From an uncultured Bacteroides sp. (GTDB taxonomy: Bacteria; Bacteroidota; Bacteroidia; Bacteroidales; Bacteroidaceae): 64,000 nucleotides of DNA. How positions within the stretch are numbered: the first letter of the stretch is position 1; each line of letters starts with the position of its first letter. Positions 41,018 through 49,780 of this stretch are shown here, piece after piece. The stretch spans positions 1 to 64,000 of the forward strand of contig USLU01000012.1 of the NCBI GenBank assembly GCA_900555635.1, in the 5' to 3' direction. A program made the translations under genes and the position numbers. The notes under the pieces were generated by a model. That model was given only the letters and a program-made list of their open reading frames with translations, did no database searches and was not told the DNA's origin.

Positions 41018-43114
41018 ATGAAACAAAAGAAAATGCTTGCACTCACTCTTTCACAACTGGAACAACTCTATCGACACGAACTCCCGGAACTGGTTGACAT
41101 CGCCACTCACAGCAGCGATGCACAGGCTTTTAAAGCCAGTCTTTCGGAGTATATTGGCGGACATCCGCAAGCAGAAAGTGAGGCTGGTAAGCAAATTCGA
41201 CTCCTGATTGAATTTGACGGGCAAGACGTTTACGAGCTCTCCACCGAAAAGCAACTGTCCATATCAACTCTATCAATGCTCTATTCTTTCCTGACCAGAC
41301 AATGGGAAGAGGAGACTGAAACGGATTTGTATATTGACCTGTTCCAACAATTCAAACGTCTCCAACAATCAACTCCCGCCCTACCCTCCGGACAAAAAAT
41401 TAAAGCCCTGACCGAAAGATGGCCCACAGGATTGGATGAAGATGTACTACTGATTCGTAAGCAAAACAAAGAGCGCATGCTACATATTTTGGTCGAAAAG
41501 ATTGAGCATCGCAAAAACCCCACATCACGCTTCTATTTTAAAGAGGGACTTAGCTACGAAGAAAAGCTAAACCTTGTTCGCGAATGGTGGGAAGACTTTC
41601 GTTTCCACCTCGCAATGGCTGTAAAGAGTCCTACGGAATTAAACCGTATGCTTGGAAATTCTCTTTCTGCCGAAACCATGTACCTGCTCACAAAAGCTCG
41701 TAAAAAAGGAATGCCATTCTTCGCCACTCCTTATTATCTGTCATTATTGAACTGTACCGGCAATGGATATGATGACGAAGCCTTGCGCAGCTATATCCTT
41801 TATTCCCCCCAACTCGTTGATACCTACGGACAAATCCGTGCTTGGGAACGCGAAGATGTAGTTGAAGAAGGCAAACCCAATGCTGCCGGTTGGCTACTGC
41901 CCGACGGGCATAACATCCATCGCCGCTATCCGGAAGTTGCCATCCTGATCCCCGATACCATGGGACGTGCCTGTGGCGGACTGTGTGCGTCTTGCCAGCG
42001 CATGTACGATTTTCAAAGCAAACGGCTTAACTTTGAATTCGAAGAGCTACGCCCCAAAGAGTCTTGGGAAAAGAAACTACGACGTCTGATGACCTACTTT
42101 GAGGAAGATACGCAACTTCGTGATATCCTCATCACGGGCGGCGATGCTCTGATGAGTCAAAACAAGACCTTGCGTAATATTCTGGATGCCGTCTACCGAA
42201 TGGCAGTACGTAAACGGAAAGCAAACCAGGAACGCCCTGAAGGTGAAAAGTATGCAGAACTGCAAAGGATACGCCTGGGATCTCGTCTACCTGCTTATCT
42301 GCCTATGCGTATCAACGACGAACTAGTAGAAATTCTGCGAGAGTTTAAAGAAAAAGCATCTACTATAGGTATTCGTCAGTTCATCATCCAAACTCATTTC
42401 CAGACACCACTCGAAGTAACTCCCGAAGCGGCGGAGGGAATACGCAAATTATTGTCAGCAGGCTGGCTCATAGATAATCAGCTGGTATATAATGTTGCAG
42501 CATCCCGTCGTGGTCACACTACGCGTCTACGCCAAGTACTCAACCAATTAGGTGTGGTTGGTTACTATACTTTCTCCGTAAAAGGCTTCGAAGAGAATAA
42601 TGCGGTATTCGCCCCGAACAGCCGTTCCGTACAGGAGCAACTAGAAGAAAAGCGTTTCGGCAAGCTATCGAAAGAAGATGCACACAATCTGTCTGTATTG
42701 TTACAAACAGCCTCTGATCCGGCCGCCTGTATCCGCCGCTTCCTGAAAACAAACCACTTACCATTCCTTGCCACTGACCGGAATGTATTGAATCTGCCCG
42801 CAATAGGCAAGAGTATGACCTTCAACATGGTAGGTATTACCAATGATGGCAAACGAATCCTACGTTTCGACCATGACGGTACCCGACGCCACAGTCCCAT
42901 CATCGACCAACTAGGACAAGTGTATATCGTCGAGAATAAATCTGTCGCCTCTTACTTGCGCCAGTTACAAGCCATGGGTGAAGATGCGGAAGAATATGCC
43001 ACTATCTGGAATTACACCGAAGGTAAAACCGAATCCCGGTTCAGCCTCTATGAATATCCCGATTTTCCGTTCAAGATGACTGAAAGAATGAGTAATCTTG
43101 AAATTGCCGAATAG
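41018..43114 (+). CDS. KamA-family radical SAM protein (lysine 2,3-aminomutase-like)
   Basis: A 698-residue radical SAM protein. The 4Fe-4S motif is CGGLCASC (Cys319, 323, 326). Around it are AILIPDTMGRACGG and ITGGDALMSQNKTLRNILDA, as in the KamA family, and RLGSRLPAYLPMRI follows. The first about 280 residues are an extension longer than in classical lysine 2,3-aminomutase (about 415 residues), and the C-terminus is also extended. Bacteroidetes have this long type. I am confident of the family, not of lysine as substrate. Confidence 0.85.
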   Translation: MKQKKMLALTLSQLEQLYRHELPELVDIATHSSDAQAFKASLSEYIGGHPQAESEAGKQIRLLIEFDGQDVYELSTEKQLSISTLSMLYSFLTRQWEEETETDLYIDLFQQFKRLQQSTPALPSGQKIKALTERWPTGLDEDVLLIRKQNKERMLHILVEKIEHRKNPTSRFYFKEGLSYEEKLNLVREWWEDFRFHLAMAVKSPTELNRMLGNSLSAETMYLLTKARKKGMPFFATPYYLSLLNCTGNGYDDEALRSYILYSPQLVDTYGQIRAWEREDVVEEGKPNAAGWLLPDGHNIHRRYPEVAILIPDTMGRACGGLCASCQRMYDFQSKRLNFEFEELRPKESWEKKLRRLMTYFEEDTQLRDILITGGDALMSQNKTLRNILDAVYRMAVRKRKANQERPEGEKYAELQRIRLGSRLPAYLPMRINDELVEILREFKEKASTIGIRQFIIQTHFQTPLEVTPEAAEGIRKLLSAGWLIDNQLVYNVAASRRGHTTRLRQVLNQLGVVGYYTFSVKGFEENNAVFAPNSRSVQEQLEEKRFGKLSKEDAHNLSVLLQTASDPAACIRRFLKTNHLPFLATDRNVLNLPAIGKSMTFNMVGITNDGKRILRFDHDGTRRHSPIIDQLGQVYIVENKSVASYLRQLQAMGEDAEEYATIWNYTEGKTESRFSLYEYPDFPFKMTERMSNLEIAE

Positions 43115-43132
43115 CATATCCGAAATAATCCG

Positions 43133-43140
43133 TACTTTTG
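43133..43140 (+). promoter_or_regulatory. -7 box for the uracil-DNA-glycosylase-like gene
   Basis: TACTTTTG followed by CAGACATAAAC and ATG at 43152. This rules out the longer frame starting at 43098 inside the kamA-like gene. Confidence 0.6.
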
Positions 43141-43151
43141 CAGACATAAAC

Positions 43152-43742
43152 ATGAATCAGGAAAGTATGGAAATAGAACAACATCCTTTAGAACCTTTCC
43201 TCCCCGGCAACGCTCGTCTGCTAATGTTGGGGAGTTTCCCTCCGCAAAAGAAACGGTGGTCTATGGAATTTTATTATCCCAACTGGAACAACGACATGTG
43301 GAGGATCGTAGGGTTCTTATTTTTCAATGATAAGGATTACTTTGTAGATAAAGCTAAGAAAACATTCCGCAAAGATTTTCTTATCAGTTTCTTACAAGAG
43401 AAAGGCATTGCCATATTCGACACCGCTTCTTCTATACGCCGCTTGCAGGACAACGCTTCGGATAAGTTTTTGGAAGTAGTGCAGCCTACGGATATTCCGG
43501 CATTACTCCATCAAATACCGCAATGCAAAGCCATTGTTACCACAGGTGAGAAAGCTACTGATACTCTTTGCGCACAATTCTCGATAGAAAAGCCCAAAGT
43601 TGGTGATTTTACGGAATTTCTTTTCGAGAATCATCCGATGCGCCTTTACCGGATGCCCTCTTCTTCAAGAGCTTATCCGCTTGCTTTAGAAAAAAAAGCA
43701 GCAGCGTATCGTATTATGTATCAGGACTTACAAATGTTGTAA
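43152..43742 (+). CDS. Uracil-DNA glycosylase family protein
   Basis: A 196-residue protein of the uracil-DNA-glycosylase superfamily. LLMLGSFPPQKKRWSMEFYY holds the water-activating-loop region, IAIFDTASSIRR the middle, and AIVTTGEKA and MPSSSRAYP near the end. An ATG at 43167 is equally possible. DNA mismatch/uracil repair is likely, but the exact lesion is unknown. Expressed from its own promoter. Confidence 0.8.
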   Translation: MNQESMEIEQHPLEPFLPGNARLLMLGSFPPQKKRWSMEFYYPNWNNDMWRIVGFLFFNDKDYFVDKAKKTFRKDFLISFLQEKGIAIFDTASSIRRLQDNASDKFLEVVQPTDIPALLHQIPQCKAIVTTGEKATDTLCAQFSIEKPKVGDFTEFLFENHPMRLYRMPSSSRAYPLALEKKAAAYRIMYQDLQML

Positions 43743-43798
43743 GCAACTTTTTACAGAAAATAAATTTGCTGATTACTTGTATATTTGAAAGTTTGCAT

Positions 43799-43806
43799 TA
43801 CCTTTG
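43799..43806 (+). promoter_or_regulatory. -7 box for tRNA-Trp
   Basis: TACCTTTG followed by CA, 11 bp before the tRNA. Confidence 0.55.
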
Positions 43807-43817
43807 CACCCGCAAAC

Positions 43818-43890
43818 ACGGGAGTAGCTCAGTTGGTAGAGCACCGGTCTCCAAAACCGGGTGTCGGGAGTTCGAGCCTCTCCTCCCGTG
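43818..43890 (+). tRNA. trnW: tRNA-Trp (anticodon CCA)
   Basis: A 73-base cloverleaf: acceptor ACGGGAG/CTCCCGT, D arm GCTCAGTTGGTAGAGC, anticodon stem CCGGT/ACCGG with loop CTCCAAA (anticodon CCA), T arm GGGAG-TTCGAGC-CTCTC, discriminator G. The 3' CCA is not encoded. A hairpin terminator follows directly. Confidence 0.95.
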
Positions 43891-43893
43891 CAA

Positions 43894-43933
43894 ATAAAAA
43901 CAGCTGTAAATAATTTATTTACAGCTGTTTTTA
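43894..43933 (+). terminator. Terminator of tRNA-Trp
   Basis: AAAAACAGCTGTAAATAA and its exact complement form a hairpin of 17-18 pairs ending in a T-run; the symmetry allows it to act in both directions. Confidence 0.8.
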
Positions 43934-43980
43934 TTTATTTAGAAACGAAGTAATTTTATTCTTTCTTCTTATCGAACATT

Positions 43981-45273
43981 TTATTCTTCCAGACTCTTAA
44001 TAACCTTCAATGCTTTTATAGCCGGAGGAAATCCTATATAAGGCAAACATTGTACTACTGCGGTAGCTAGTTTTTCTCTACTATTACCCAACTTTATGTT
44101 ACTTTGTCCGTGAGATACCAACTGGCTATCTGCACCTAAAGTAGTCTATACACAATATATCAGTAATTCGCGGGTTTGCACATCCAAACCGTTACGGGTA
44201 TAGATATCGCCAAAACAAAATTCAGTAAGGAAACGTGCAGTTTCACTGCCCAAACCTCCGGGAACATCCTTAAGAACTTCTTTTATTTCATCTCCATAAA
44301 GCGGATTTTGAATGGAAGCACCTTTAACATAACGGTCGTTTTCGGTTACAGTACCTTGTTTTTCTAATGGAAGTGAAATATTGCGTTCGTTGAACACCTC
44401 GTTAATAGTAGCAAGAGCATTCAACGTTCTAGGAAAACCAATAAACGGAGCACATAAATAGACAAGTTCCCGAAGCTCAACCGGAGTAACTCCCACATTC
44501 AGGGCAGCACCCGCATGACTCCTTAATTGAGGCAAAGTCTGCATAGTGGTTAATGTGACACAGGTTATCATTTCACGGGTTCTCTTATCCATATCGCCGG
44601 TACGAAAGACTTCTCCAAAGATAAATTTCTGAAGAATATCCATCATTTCAGGATCTGTGCCTTGCCCGGTCAATGCCTCTCCACCAAAAAGTGCGGTATA
44701 ATTTTCTTTGCAGATTTCAATTCTGTCATTAGCCTTGTTTGAAGTATTTTGTGACAGTAGCGTCAAATTCCCCACAGCCTTGGCATATTCTTCTTCGTTC
44801 ACAGGCTCATACCATGTATTACTATTAGTCTGCGGATTACATTCTACTGCAATGTGCGAGAACCAACTGTCCGGTGCAGCACCATGCCAATGCCCCACAT
44901 TAGGAGCTATTTCAACAATATCACCGGGGAGCAAACGTTGCGCCATCTTTCCACGCTCTTGATAATATCCGATACCTCCCACTGCTATCAGTATCTGTCC
45001 ACCTGTATGGCTATGCCAGTTATTGCGACAACCCGGTTCAAACGTCACATTATACATCGGTACATTCAAATCTTTATTACCAGTGAGTGGTGCTAACCAA
45101 GATTTACCTGTGAAATACTTTTCAAATCCGGCATTCTCATTGCCTGTCGGAAAGGCGCTGATTCGGGGAACTTCTGTTGTTTTCATTTCTTGTGCATTCA
45201 TGTTAACTACACCGGTCAATAGTATAACTGATATAGTCGTGACTATTCTTTTAATATTCATATACGCAGACAT
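43981..45273 (-). pseudogene. Cupin/carboxymuconolactone decarboxylase-family protein, broken by TAG
   Basis: An exported protein with a cupin domain and then two carboxymuconolactone-decarboxylase (CMD) repeats. The N-terminus is MNIKRIVTTISVILLTG (or 4 residues earlier), the cupin motif is NNWHSHTGGQILIAVGG, and the CMD motif is EMITCVTLTTMQTLPQLRSH. The frame reads on through a TAG at 44146-44148 (after LLIYCV) and continues TTLGADSQLVSHGQSN and QCLPYIGFPPAIKALKV to a TAA at 43981-43983. So one point stop removes the last 54 residues of the second CMD repeat, probably inactivating it. Neighbour genes use TAG as a normal stop. Confidence 0.8.
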
Positions 45274-45292
45274 TTATAGTATATTCATACTG

Positions 45293-45300
45293 CAAATATA
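45293..45300 (-). promoter_or_regulatory. -7 box for the cupin/CMD gene
   Basis: CAAATATA on plus, TATATTTG on minus, 20 bp before the ATG at 45273. Confidence 0.5.
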
Positions 45301-45401
45301 GCGCAGTTGATCTTAATGCACTGTATATTAATTACTGAAAGAATTACCCAAATTACGGTTTCACTTATTACGAGTGGCTATGTACTTTTTAATAAGGAAT
45401 T

Positions 45402-45950
45402 TTACCGGATATCTATCAATTTATGTGTTTGTAAGCTGAGCCGCCAACGGGGATGTTGCATCACACACGCTACTGTTTCACTAATATTGCTACAAGAACA
45501 TGGTTGCAGAAAGTAATGTTCGGCAGTAAGCTGTTCTTCATATACAGCTAAATCTTGTCCTTCATATACTACTTTTACTTCATCCATACGGGTTATTTCT
45601 ACTTTTGCCCCTTGTTTTGGAGAACAAGTTACCCAATCTATATTCTCGGGTAAGAGACGCGTGCCGTTGGTCTCAATGCAGATATATTTACCAGCCTGAT
45701 GCAGAGTATCCACAAAATGAGTATCAATCCAAAGTGAAGGTTCGCCACCGGTCAATATTACTGTAGAAGCAGGATATTTATCCACCTCTGCCAGTATTTC
45801 CTCATCAGACATCCATGTACCCTCTTCATGCTGTGTATCACAGAAAGAACATTTCAAATTACAACCGGAGAAACGGATAAATACAGCCGGTGTACCCGTG
45901 TGAAATCCTTCTCCCTGCAAACTATAAAAGATCTCGTTAATCTTTCTCAT
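45402..45950 (-). CDS. queE: 7-carboxy-7-deazaguanine synthase
   Basis: Radical SAM enzyme of 182 residues in the queuosine pathway, converting 6-carboxytetrahydropterin to 7-carboxy-7-deazaguanine. It has FYSLQGEGFHTGTPAVFIR at the start, the cluster motif CNLKCSFC, and LTGGEPSLW. Two ATGs (45962 and 45950) lie within the end of queD; I choose 45950. Together with queD upstream it makes the preQ0 precursor. Confidence 0.95.
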   Translation of the reverse strand: MRKINEIFYSLQGEGFHTGTPAVFIRFSGCNLKCSFCDTQHEEGTWMSDEEILAEVDKYPASTVILTGGEPSLWIDTHFVDTLHQAGKYICIETNGTRLLPENIDWVTCSPKQGAKVEITRMDEVKVVYEGQDLAVYEEQLTAEHYFLQPCSCSNISETVACVMQHPRWRLSLQTHKLIDIR

Positions 45951-46269
45951 ATACGGCAACATTTGATTCGGACTCCTGCACCTCTACTTTAAAGCAAGTT
46001 GGAATCTGATCGCAAATCCAACGGGCAATGTTTTCGGCTGTAGGATTAAAAGGAAGCACTTCATTCAGGTTACGATGATCCAATTGCTCTTTCACAACTT
46101 GTTTGATGTGGCTGAAATCAACTACCATTCCATCGGAATTAAGTTCCCGAGAACGGCAATAAACGGTGATAATCCAATTGTGACCATGTAGATTTTCACA
46201 CTTGCTACGATAAGAAAGGTTCAGGCTATGGGCTGCCGACACTTCCATTCGTTTGATGACTGTGTACAT
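45937..46269 (-). CDS. queD: 6-carboxytetrahydropterin synthase
   Basis: A 110-residue enzyme of the 6-pyruvoyl-tetrahydropterin-synthase fold that makes 6-carboxytetrahydropterin. Zinc ligands are in AAHSLN and LHGHNW; DFSHIKQVV and HRNLNEV follow, and PTAENIARWI is a family feature. The end overlaps queE by 14 bp. A -7 box at 46336-46343 gives a leader of about 60 bases in which I see no preQ1 riboswitch. Confidence 0.95.
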   Translation of the reverse strand: MYTVIKRMEVSAAHSLNLSYRSKCENLHGHNWIITVYCRSRELNSDGMVVDFSHIKQVVKEQLDHRNLNEVLPFNPTAENIARWICDQIPTCFKVEVQESESNVAVYEKD

Positions 46270-46335
46270 ACTGTTAATACGCTAATTAATACTATTATAT
46301 AGGTTGCCGCATCTAATGTCACCTCGATGCAGCCG

Positions 46336-46343
46336 CAAAAATA
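46336..46343 (-). promoter_or_regulatory. -7 box for queD-queE
   Basis: CAAAAATA on plus, TATTTTTG on minus, 67 bp before the queD ATG. Confidence 0.5.
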
Positions 46344-46380
46344 CAAAAATCTTAGGATTTATCTAACAGATCTGCGGTAG

Positions 46381-47214
46381 TTATTGGAATACACAAAGAG
46401 AATTTCCCACTTGTCGCTCATCACTTCCACAAGGAGTATTCGCAATACCTTTATCAGGCAAAGCGGCACTCCATAAGGTAGACGAACCTCCTCCATCAAG
46501 ATTAAGGGCATCTTTACCACCCAAGATGCGAATCATGTGGGTCAGTTCGGGAATATTGACGCCTTCGGATTTCCCTTTCAAACGCCCGTCGACAACTATG
46601 AGCAGTATTTTTTTATCTTTGGTTAGTGCCACGGCACTACGGGGGTGCTTGGTATTTACAAAACCTTGATTACATGCAGATAGATCGCGTACTTTGCCGT
46701 CGAGTAGCATCAGTGGACCTGATGAGAGAATAGTACCTTTTTTCAGTGTACATGCCTTCTCGTCCTCTTTAGTCCAAGGAATAAGCCGGAGCTTTCCTTT
46801 TCGGATAAATAAAGCACCATTTGAAACGGTTGCCAAAGTTCCTACAGCAGTTGTGTCTATCACTTCACCATCTCTACGCAGATAGCAAACGGAATTACCT
46901 ACCTTCATATTAAAATAAGAGCCATTGATAGCAGCTACAGCTCCTGCACGGCGGGCTGCCATACTTGTCTTCGCTTTAGGGTTATGTACAAGTACGTCAA
47001 AATTATTCTGCTTCGGTGATATCTCGAAAATAGAAACTTCTTGGGGAACTCCATATAAAGATGTAAATGCTGCCTTCCGGAAGAGAATGCCTTTTTGCAA
47101 AGTTTTTACCTGCCAATCGGCAGAAACTAGAGCAAGAGAATCTGACGCTGTTTGCGCTAAAACCGTAAATAGGCTACAACAAAAGAGCAGCATTAAGAAT
47201 ACTTTCTTCTTCAT
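46381..47214 (-). CDS. Phosphodiester glycosidase (NAGPA)-family exported protein
   Basis: A 277-residue secreted protein with a signal peptide (LMLLFCCSLFTVLAQ). The NAGPA-type core has AAINGSYFNM, KHPRSAVALTKDKKILLIVVD and LNLDGGGSSTLW, the signature of phosphodiester-glycosidase-like proteins. The ATG at 47214 is favoured over 47262 because it directly precedes the signal peptide. Substrate is unknown and may be an exopolysaccharide or glycan. Confidence 0.9.
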   Translation of the reverse strand: MKKKVFLMLLFCCSLFTVLAQTASDSLALVSADWQVKTLQKGILFRKAAFTSLYGVPQEVSIFEISPKQNNFDVLVHNPKAKTSMAARRAGAVAAINGSYFNMKVGNSVCYLRRDGEVIDTTAVGTLATVSNGALFIRKGKLRLIPWTKEDEKACTLKKGTILSSGPLMLLDGKVRDLSACNQGFVNTKHPRSAVALTKDKKILLIVVDGRLKGKSEGVNIPELTHMIRILGGKDALNLDGGGSSTLWSAALPDKGIANTPCGSDERQVGNSLCVFQ

Positions 47215-47329
47215 AAAGATAGATTTAGATTGACTGCAGAATATCTGCTGTCTGGTTTTCATGCTACAAACATAACTATTTTAAATAAGTTATAAGTCAT
47301 AACTTAACGAAAATATAGAAGCATACAGC

Positions 47330-48202
47330 TTACAAAAGTTCATAACTGCATACCTGGATAGGCATGTCGAGATTATGCAATACTTTTTCGAGCTGAATGC
47401 CTTCACGATTATCGTACTCATAGCCGAAAGTAGCACGAATTCCTTGCAGAATAAACTGCGTAGCACGATCCAGCGCAATGGGCAGACTATCGCCCTGCAA
47501 TAAAGCACCTGTTATTACACTGGTAAAGGTATCGCCCGTACCGGGATAATGGGCAGGCAGGTATGGGCAGGTCACCTTCCAGTAACGGTCTCCATTCCGG
47601 TTATAGGCATATACGGAAGTCTTGTGTTTATCGCCCAACACCGGGACACTTGTGATAATCACTACTTCAGGGCCACAATCGGAAAGGTTTCTAAGATACG
47701 ATTTCAGTTCCTCGTCCGTATTCTGTTCTTTATAAGGGATATCGAGCAGATAGAAGAGTTCCGTCAAATTAGGAGTAATAACATCTGCTTTGGTGATAAG
47801 ATGCTTCATTTCACGAATCATGGAATCGTTGAAGTTGGCATACAACCGCCCGTTATCCCCCAACACAGGGTCCACTACGACTAAGCCGTCCGGTTGGCGA
47901 AAGTCATCAATAAAATCAGAAACAATATGTATCTGCCGTGGAGAGCCCAGATAACCTGTATAGAAAGCATCAAACGTTACTCCCAGCTTCTTCCATTCCG
48001 AGATAATCTTCGGCATTTCGTCCGTCAGATCAAGAAAAGAGAACTCCGGATATTGAGTATGGCTGGACAATACAGCCGTAGGCAACGGACACACTTGGAA
48101 GCCCATTGATGAAAGAATGGGAATGACTACCGTCAGAGAAACCCGCCCTACCCCCGAAAGGTCGTGAACGGCAACAACTTTCTTTACTTTATTAGCATAC
48201 AT
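47330..48202 (-). CDS. pdxY: Pyridoxamine/pyridoxal kinase
   Basis: Ribokinase-like enzyme of 290 residues in vitamin B6 salvage. It starts VVAVHDLSGVGRVSL, has VCPLPTAVLSSHTQY, VVVDPVLGDNGRLY and the anion-hole motif HYPGTGDTFTSVITG with the catalytic Asp. Length is normal. pdxK/pdxY naming cannot be separated safely here. Confidence 0.9.
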   Translation of the reverse strand: MYANKVKKVVAVHDLSGVGRVSLTVVIPILSSMGFQVCPLPTAVLSSHTQYPEFSFLDLTDEMPKIISEWKKLGVTFDAFYTGYLGSPRQIHIVSDFIDDFRQPDGLVVVDPVLGDNGRLYANFNDSMIREMKHLITKADVITPNLTELFYLLDIPYKEQNTDEELKSYLRNLSDCGPEVVIITSVPVLGDKHKTSVYAYNRNGDRYWKVTCPYLPAHYPGTGDTFTSVITGALLQGDSLPIALDRATQFILQGIRATFGYEYDNREGIQLEKVLHNLDMPIQVCSYELL

Positions 48203-48222
48203 ATTATCAATCTTATTTTTCT

Positions 48223-48230
48223 TACATTTG
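48223..48230 (+). promoter_or_regulatory. -7 box four bases before the YbaN-family ATG
   Basis: TACATTTG, then CGGC and ATG. Predicts a leaderless mRNA. Confidence 0.55.
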
Positions 48231-48234
48231 CGGC

Positions 48235-48594
48235 ATGAAAACCATTTGTATCATAATAGGCACTATTTCCCTGGCACTTGGCATCATCGGCATTTTCGTG
48301 CCTTTGTTGCCTACTACCCCTTTTTTATTACTCACGGCAGCGCTCTATTTCAGAGGTTCGCCCCGACTGTATCAATGGCTGTTAAATCACAAACACCTCG
48401 GACCTTATATTCGTAACTTCCGCGAAAACAAGGCCATCCCGTTACGTGCAAAAATAATCTCCCTGACATTGATGTGGGGAACCATGCTTTACTGCATCTT
48501 CTTCCTGATTCCGTTGATGTGGGTCAAGGTGTTGATGTTCCTTATAGCAACAGGGGTCACTTATCACATTCTTTCGTTCAAGACTTTAAAATAA
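48235..48594 (+). CDS. YbaN-family (DUF454) membrane protein
   Basis: Inner-membrane protein of 119 residues with about three hydrophobic segments. The N-terminal GIIGIFVPLLPTTPFLLLTA followed by LYFRGSPRLYQWLLNH is the DUF454 signature. The ATG at 48235 lies four bases after a -7 box. Function of the family is unknown. Confidence 0.88.
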   Translation: MKTICIIIGTISLALGIIGIFVPLLPTTPFLLLTAALYFRGSPRLYQWLLNHKHLGPYIRNFRENKAIPLRAKIISLTLMWGTMLYCIFFLIPLMWVKVLMFLIATGVTYHILSFKTLK

Positions 48595-48679
48595 CGGCAG
48601 CATGCCTTTCTGCAAAAATAACCCCTAAAACCTTCTTTATGTTCTTGCTCCCTGTAAGAAAGTTCAAAAAAGGCTTTCA

Positions 48680-49267
48680 CTAGAGAACAACCGCACCACC
48701 TGTTTTCTCAAAGAACTCGCTAAGCCCTTTTCTTGCATCCGCCAATTTATCCCCAAGATGTTCCATGGCATTTTGCCCTATAATATTCGTTACACACTTT
48801 ACGGCGATAAACGGTACATTCTTGGCACGACACACCAATGCCTGAGCGTATGCCTCCATATCTACCACATCGCCTTCAACGTCCGATAGCTCCGTCAAGA
48901 AGGTATCGCCCGTATTACATACACCTTCGCCTTGCCAATGCAGACAATACCCTTTTTGTGCCAGCAAATCGGATGAATCTATTTCAAACTCCACCCCAAA
49001 AGGCACCAACTTTTGCATATCCCTGTCAATGAAATGACGGCATACAAAGATATCCCCAATCTGGTGGCGAATGGTTCCCACCGTACCTACATTTACGACT
49101 AAATCGGGCAGTCCATGATTAATTGCTTCCGAAAGATAAAAGGCCGATTTCACTTTTCCTATTCCGGTACGGAGATAGCCTATTTGTACCTCATCCTCCC
49201 CTATCAGTCCGGGAAACTTTAATTCCGTAAATTCATTTTGTACGGCGTAAGTGACCAAAATTCTCAT
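48680..49267 (-). CDS. MTA/SAH-type nucleosidase (purine phosphorylase fold)
   Basis: A 195-residue nucleoside phosphorylase-superfamily protein that likely hydrolyses methylthioadenosine, S-adenosylhomocysteine or a related nucleoside. Features are YLRTGIGKVKSA, VVNVGTVGTI and VVDMEAYAQA, with the substrate-binding Glu. It is shorter than classical MtnN (about 230), so the exact substrate is open. It is the last gene of a five-gene minus-strand operon. Confidence 0.85.
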   Translation of the reverse strand: MRILVTYAVQNEFTELKFPGLIGEDEVQIGYLRTGIGKVKSAFYLSEAINHGLPDLVVNVGTVGTIRHQIGDIFVCRHFIDRDMQKLVPFGVEFEIDSSDLLAQKGYCLHWQGEGVCNTGDTFLTELSDVEGDVVDMEAYAQALVCRAKNVPFIAVKCVTNIIGQNAMEHLGDKLADARKGLSEFFEKTGGAVVL

Positions 49268-49280
49268 ACACTTCTATATT

Positions 49281-49568
49281 CTATTTAATAATAATGTAAC
49301 TCTTCAATGCCTCCACGTACTCTTCGAACGCATCGATCCCTTTCGGTGTGATCTTGCAAATAGTACAAGGCATTTTTCCTTTAAATGTCTTTGTCACCTC
49401 CACATAGCCGGCTGTACTTAGCTTATCAATCTGCACGCTAAGATTTCCTGCCGTTGCTCCGGTTTGCTGACGGATATAGACAAAGTCAGCTTCCTCAACA
49501 CTGATAAGCAACGACATCACGGCAAGCCGCAGTTCGGAGTGGAGCAAAGGATTCAGTTCTTTAAACAT
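49281..49568 (-). CDS. Winged-helix transcriptional regulator
   Basis: A 95-residue DNA-binding protein: HSELRLAVMSLLISVEEADF, then TGATAGNLSVQIDKLSTAGY (recognition helix and following turn) and KGKMPCTICKITPKG, the wing. This is the small PadR/MarR-like single-domain type. Its start overlaps the end of the small membrane gene by 16 bp, suggesting it controls its own operon. Confidence 0.88.
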   Translation of the reverse strand: MFKELNPLLHSELRLAVMSLLISVEEADFVYIRQQTGATAGNLSVQIDKLSTAGYVEVTKTFKGKMPCTICKITPKGIDAFEEYVEALKSYIIIK

Positions 49569-49780
49569 ATCAACTTTTTTTTCATCTTCATACTAACCAA
49601 CAACGCATACAGAGACATTCCTATCAAAGGCAAATGAGAAAGTCCCCAATAAAATCCCGCATCGGTAGCGAAACTTCCCATGTTGTAACAACCGATAATA
49701 AATCCTACCACTGCCGTTACCCGCAACAAAGTTACGTCAATATCTTCTTTATTCAATATAAGCAGGGTAAGAAAACTCAC
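49553..49780 (-). CDS. Small membrane protein of the regulator operon
   Basis: A 75-residue protein with two hydrophobic segments (about 18-32 and 48-63) and a basic C-terminus. It starts with GTG at 49780, in the GTGA overlapping the stop of the gene upstream, so translation is coupled. No known family. Its end overlaps the winged-helix gene. The tight overlaps argue it is real despite its size. Confidence 0.7.
   Translation of the reverse strand: MSFLTLLILNKEDIDVTLLRVTAVVGFIIGCYNMGSFATDAGFYWGLSHLPLIGMSLYALLVSMKMKKKLICLKN

Noticed and set aside
43098..43151. Upstream start of the uracil-DNA-glycosylase-like gene inside the KamA-like gene
   Set aside because: The -7 box at 43133-43140 would be inside the coding sequence; the ATGs at 43152 and 43167 fit better.
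31106..44148. Amber codon reassignment
   Set aside because: TAG is used as an ordinary stop by several intact genes here and no CUA-anticodon tRNA is in the window; point mutation is simpler.
46270..46336. preQ1 riboswitch before queD-queE
   Set aside because: The leader of about 60 bases has a small hairpin but lacks the A-rich tail and loop pattern of preQ1 aptamers that I could recognise.
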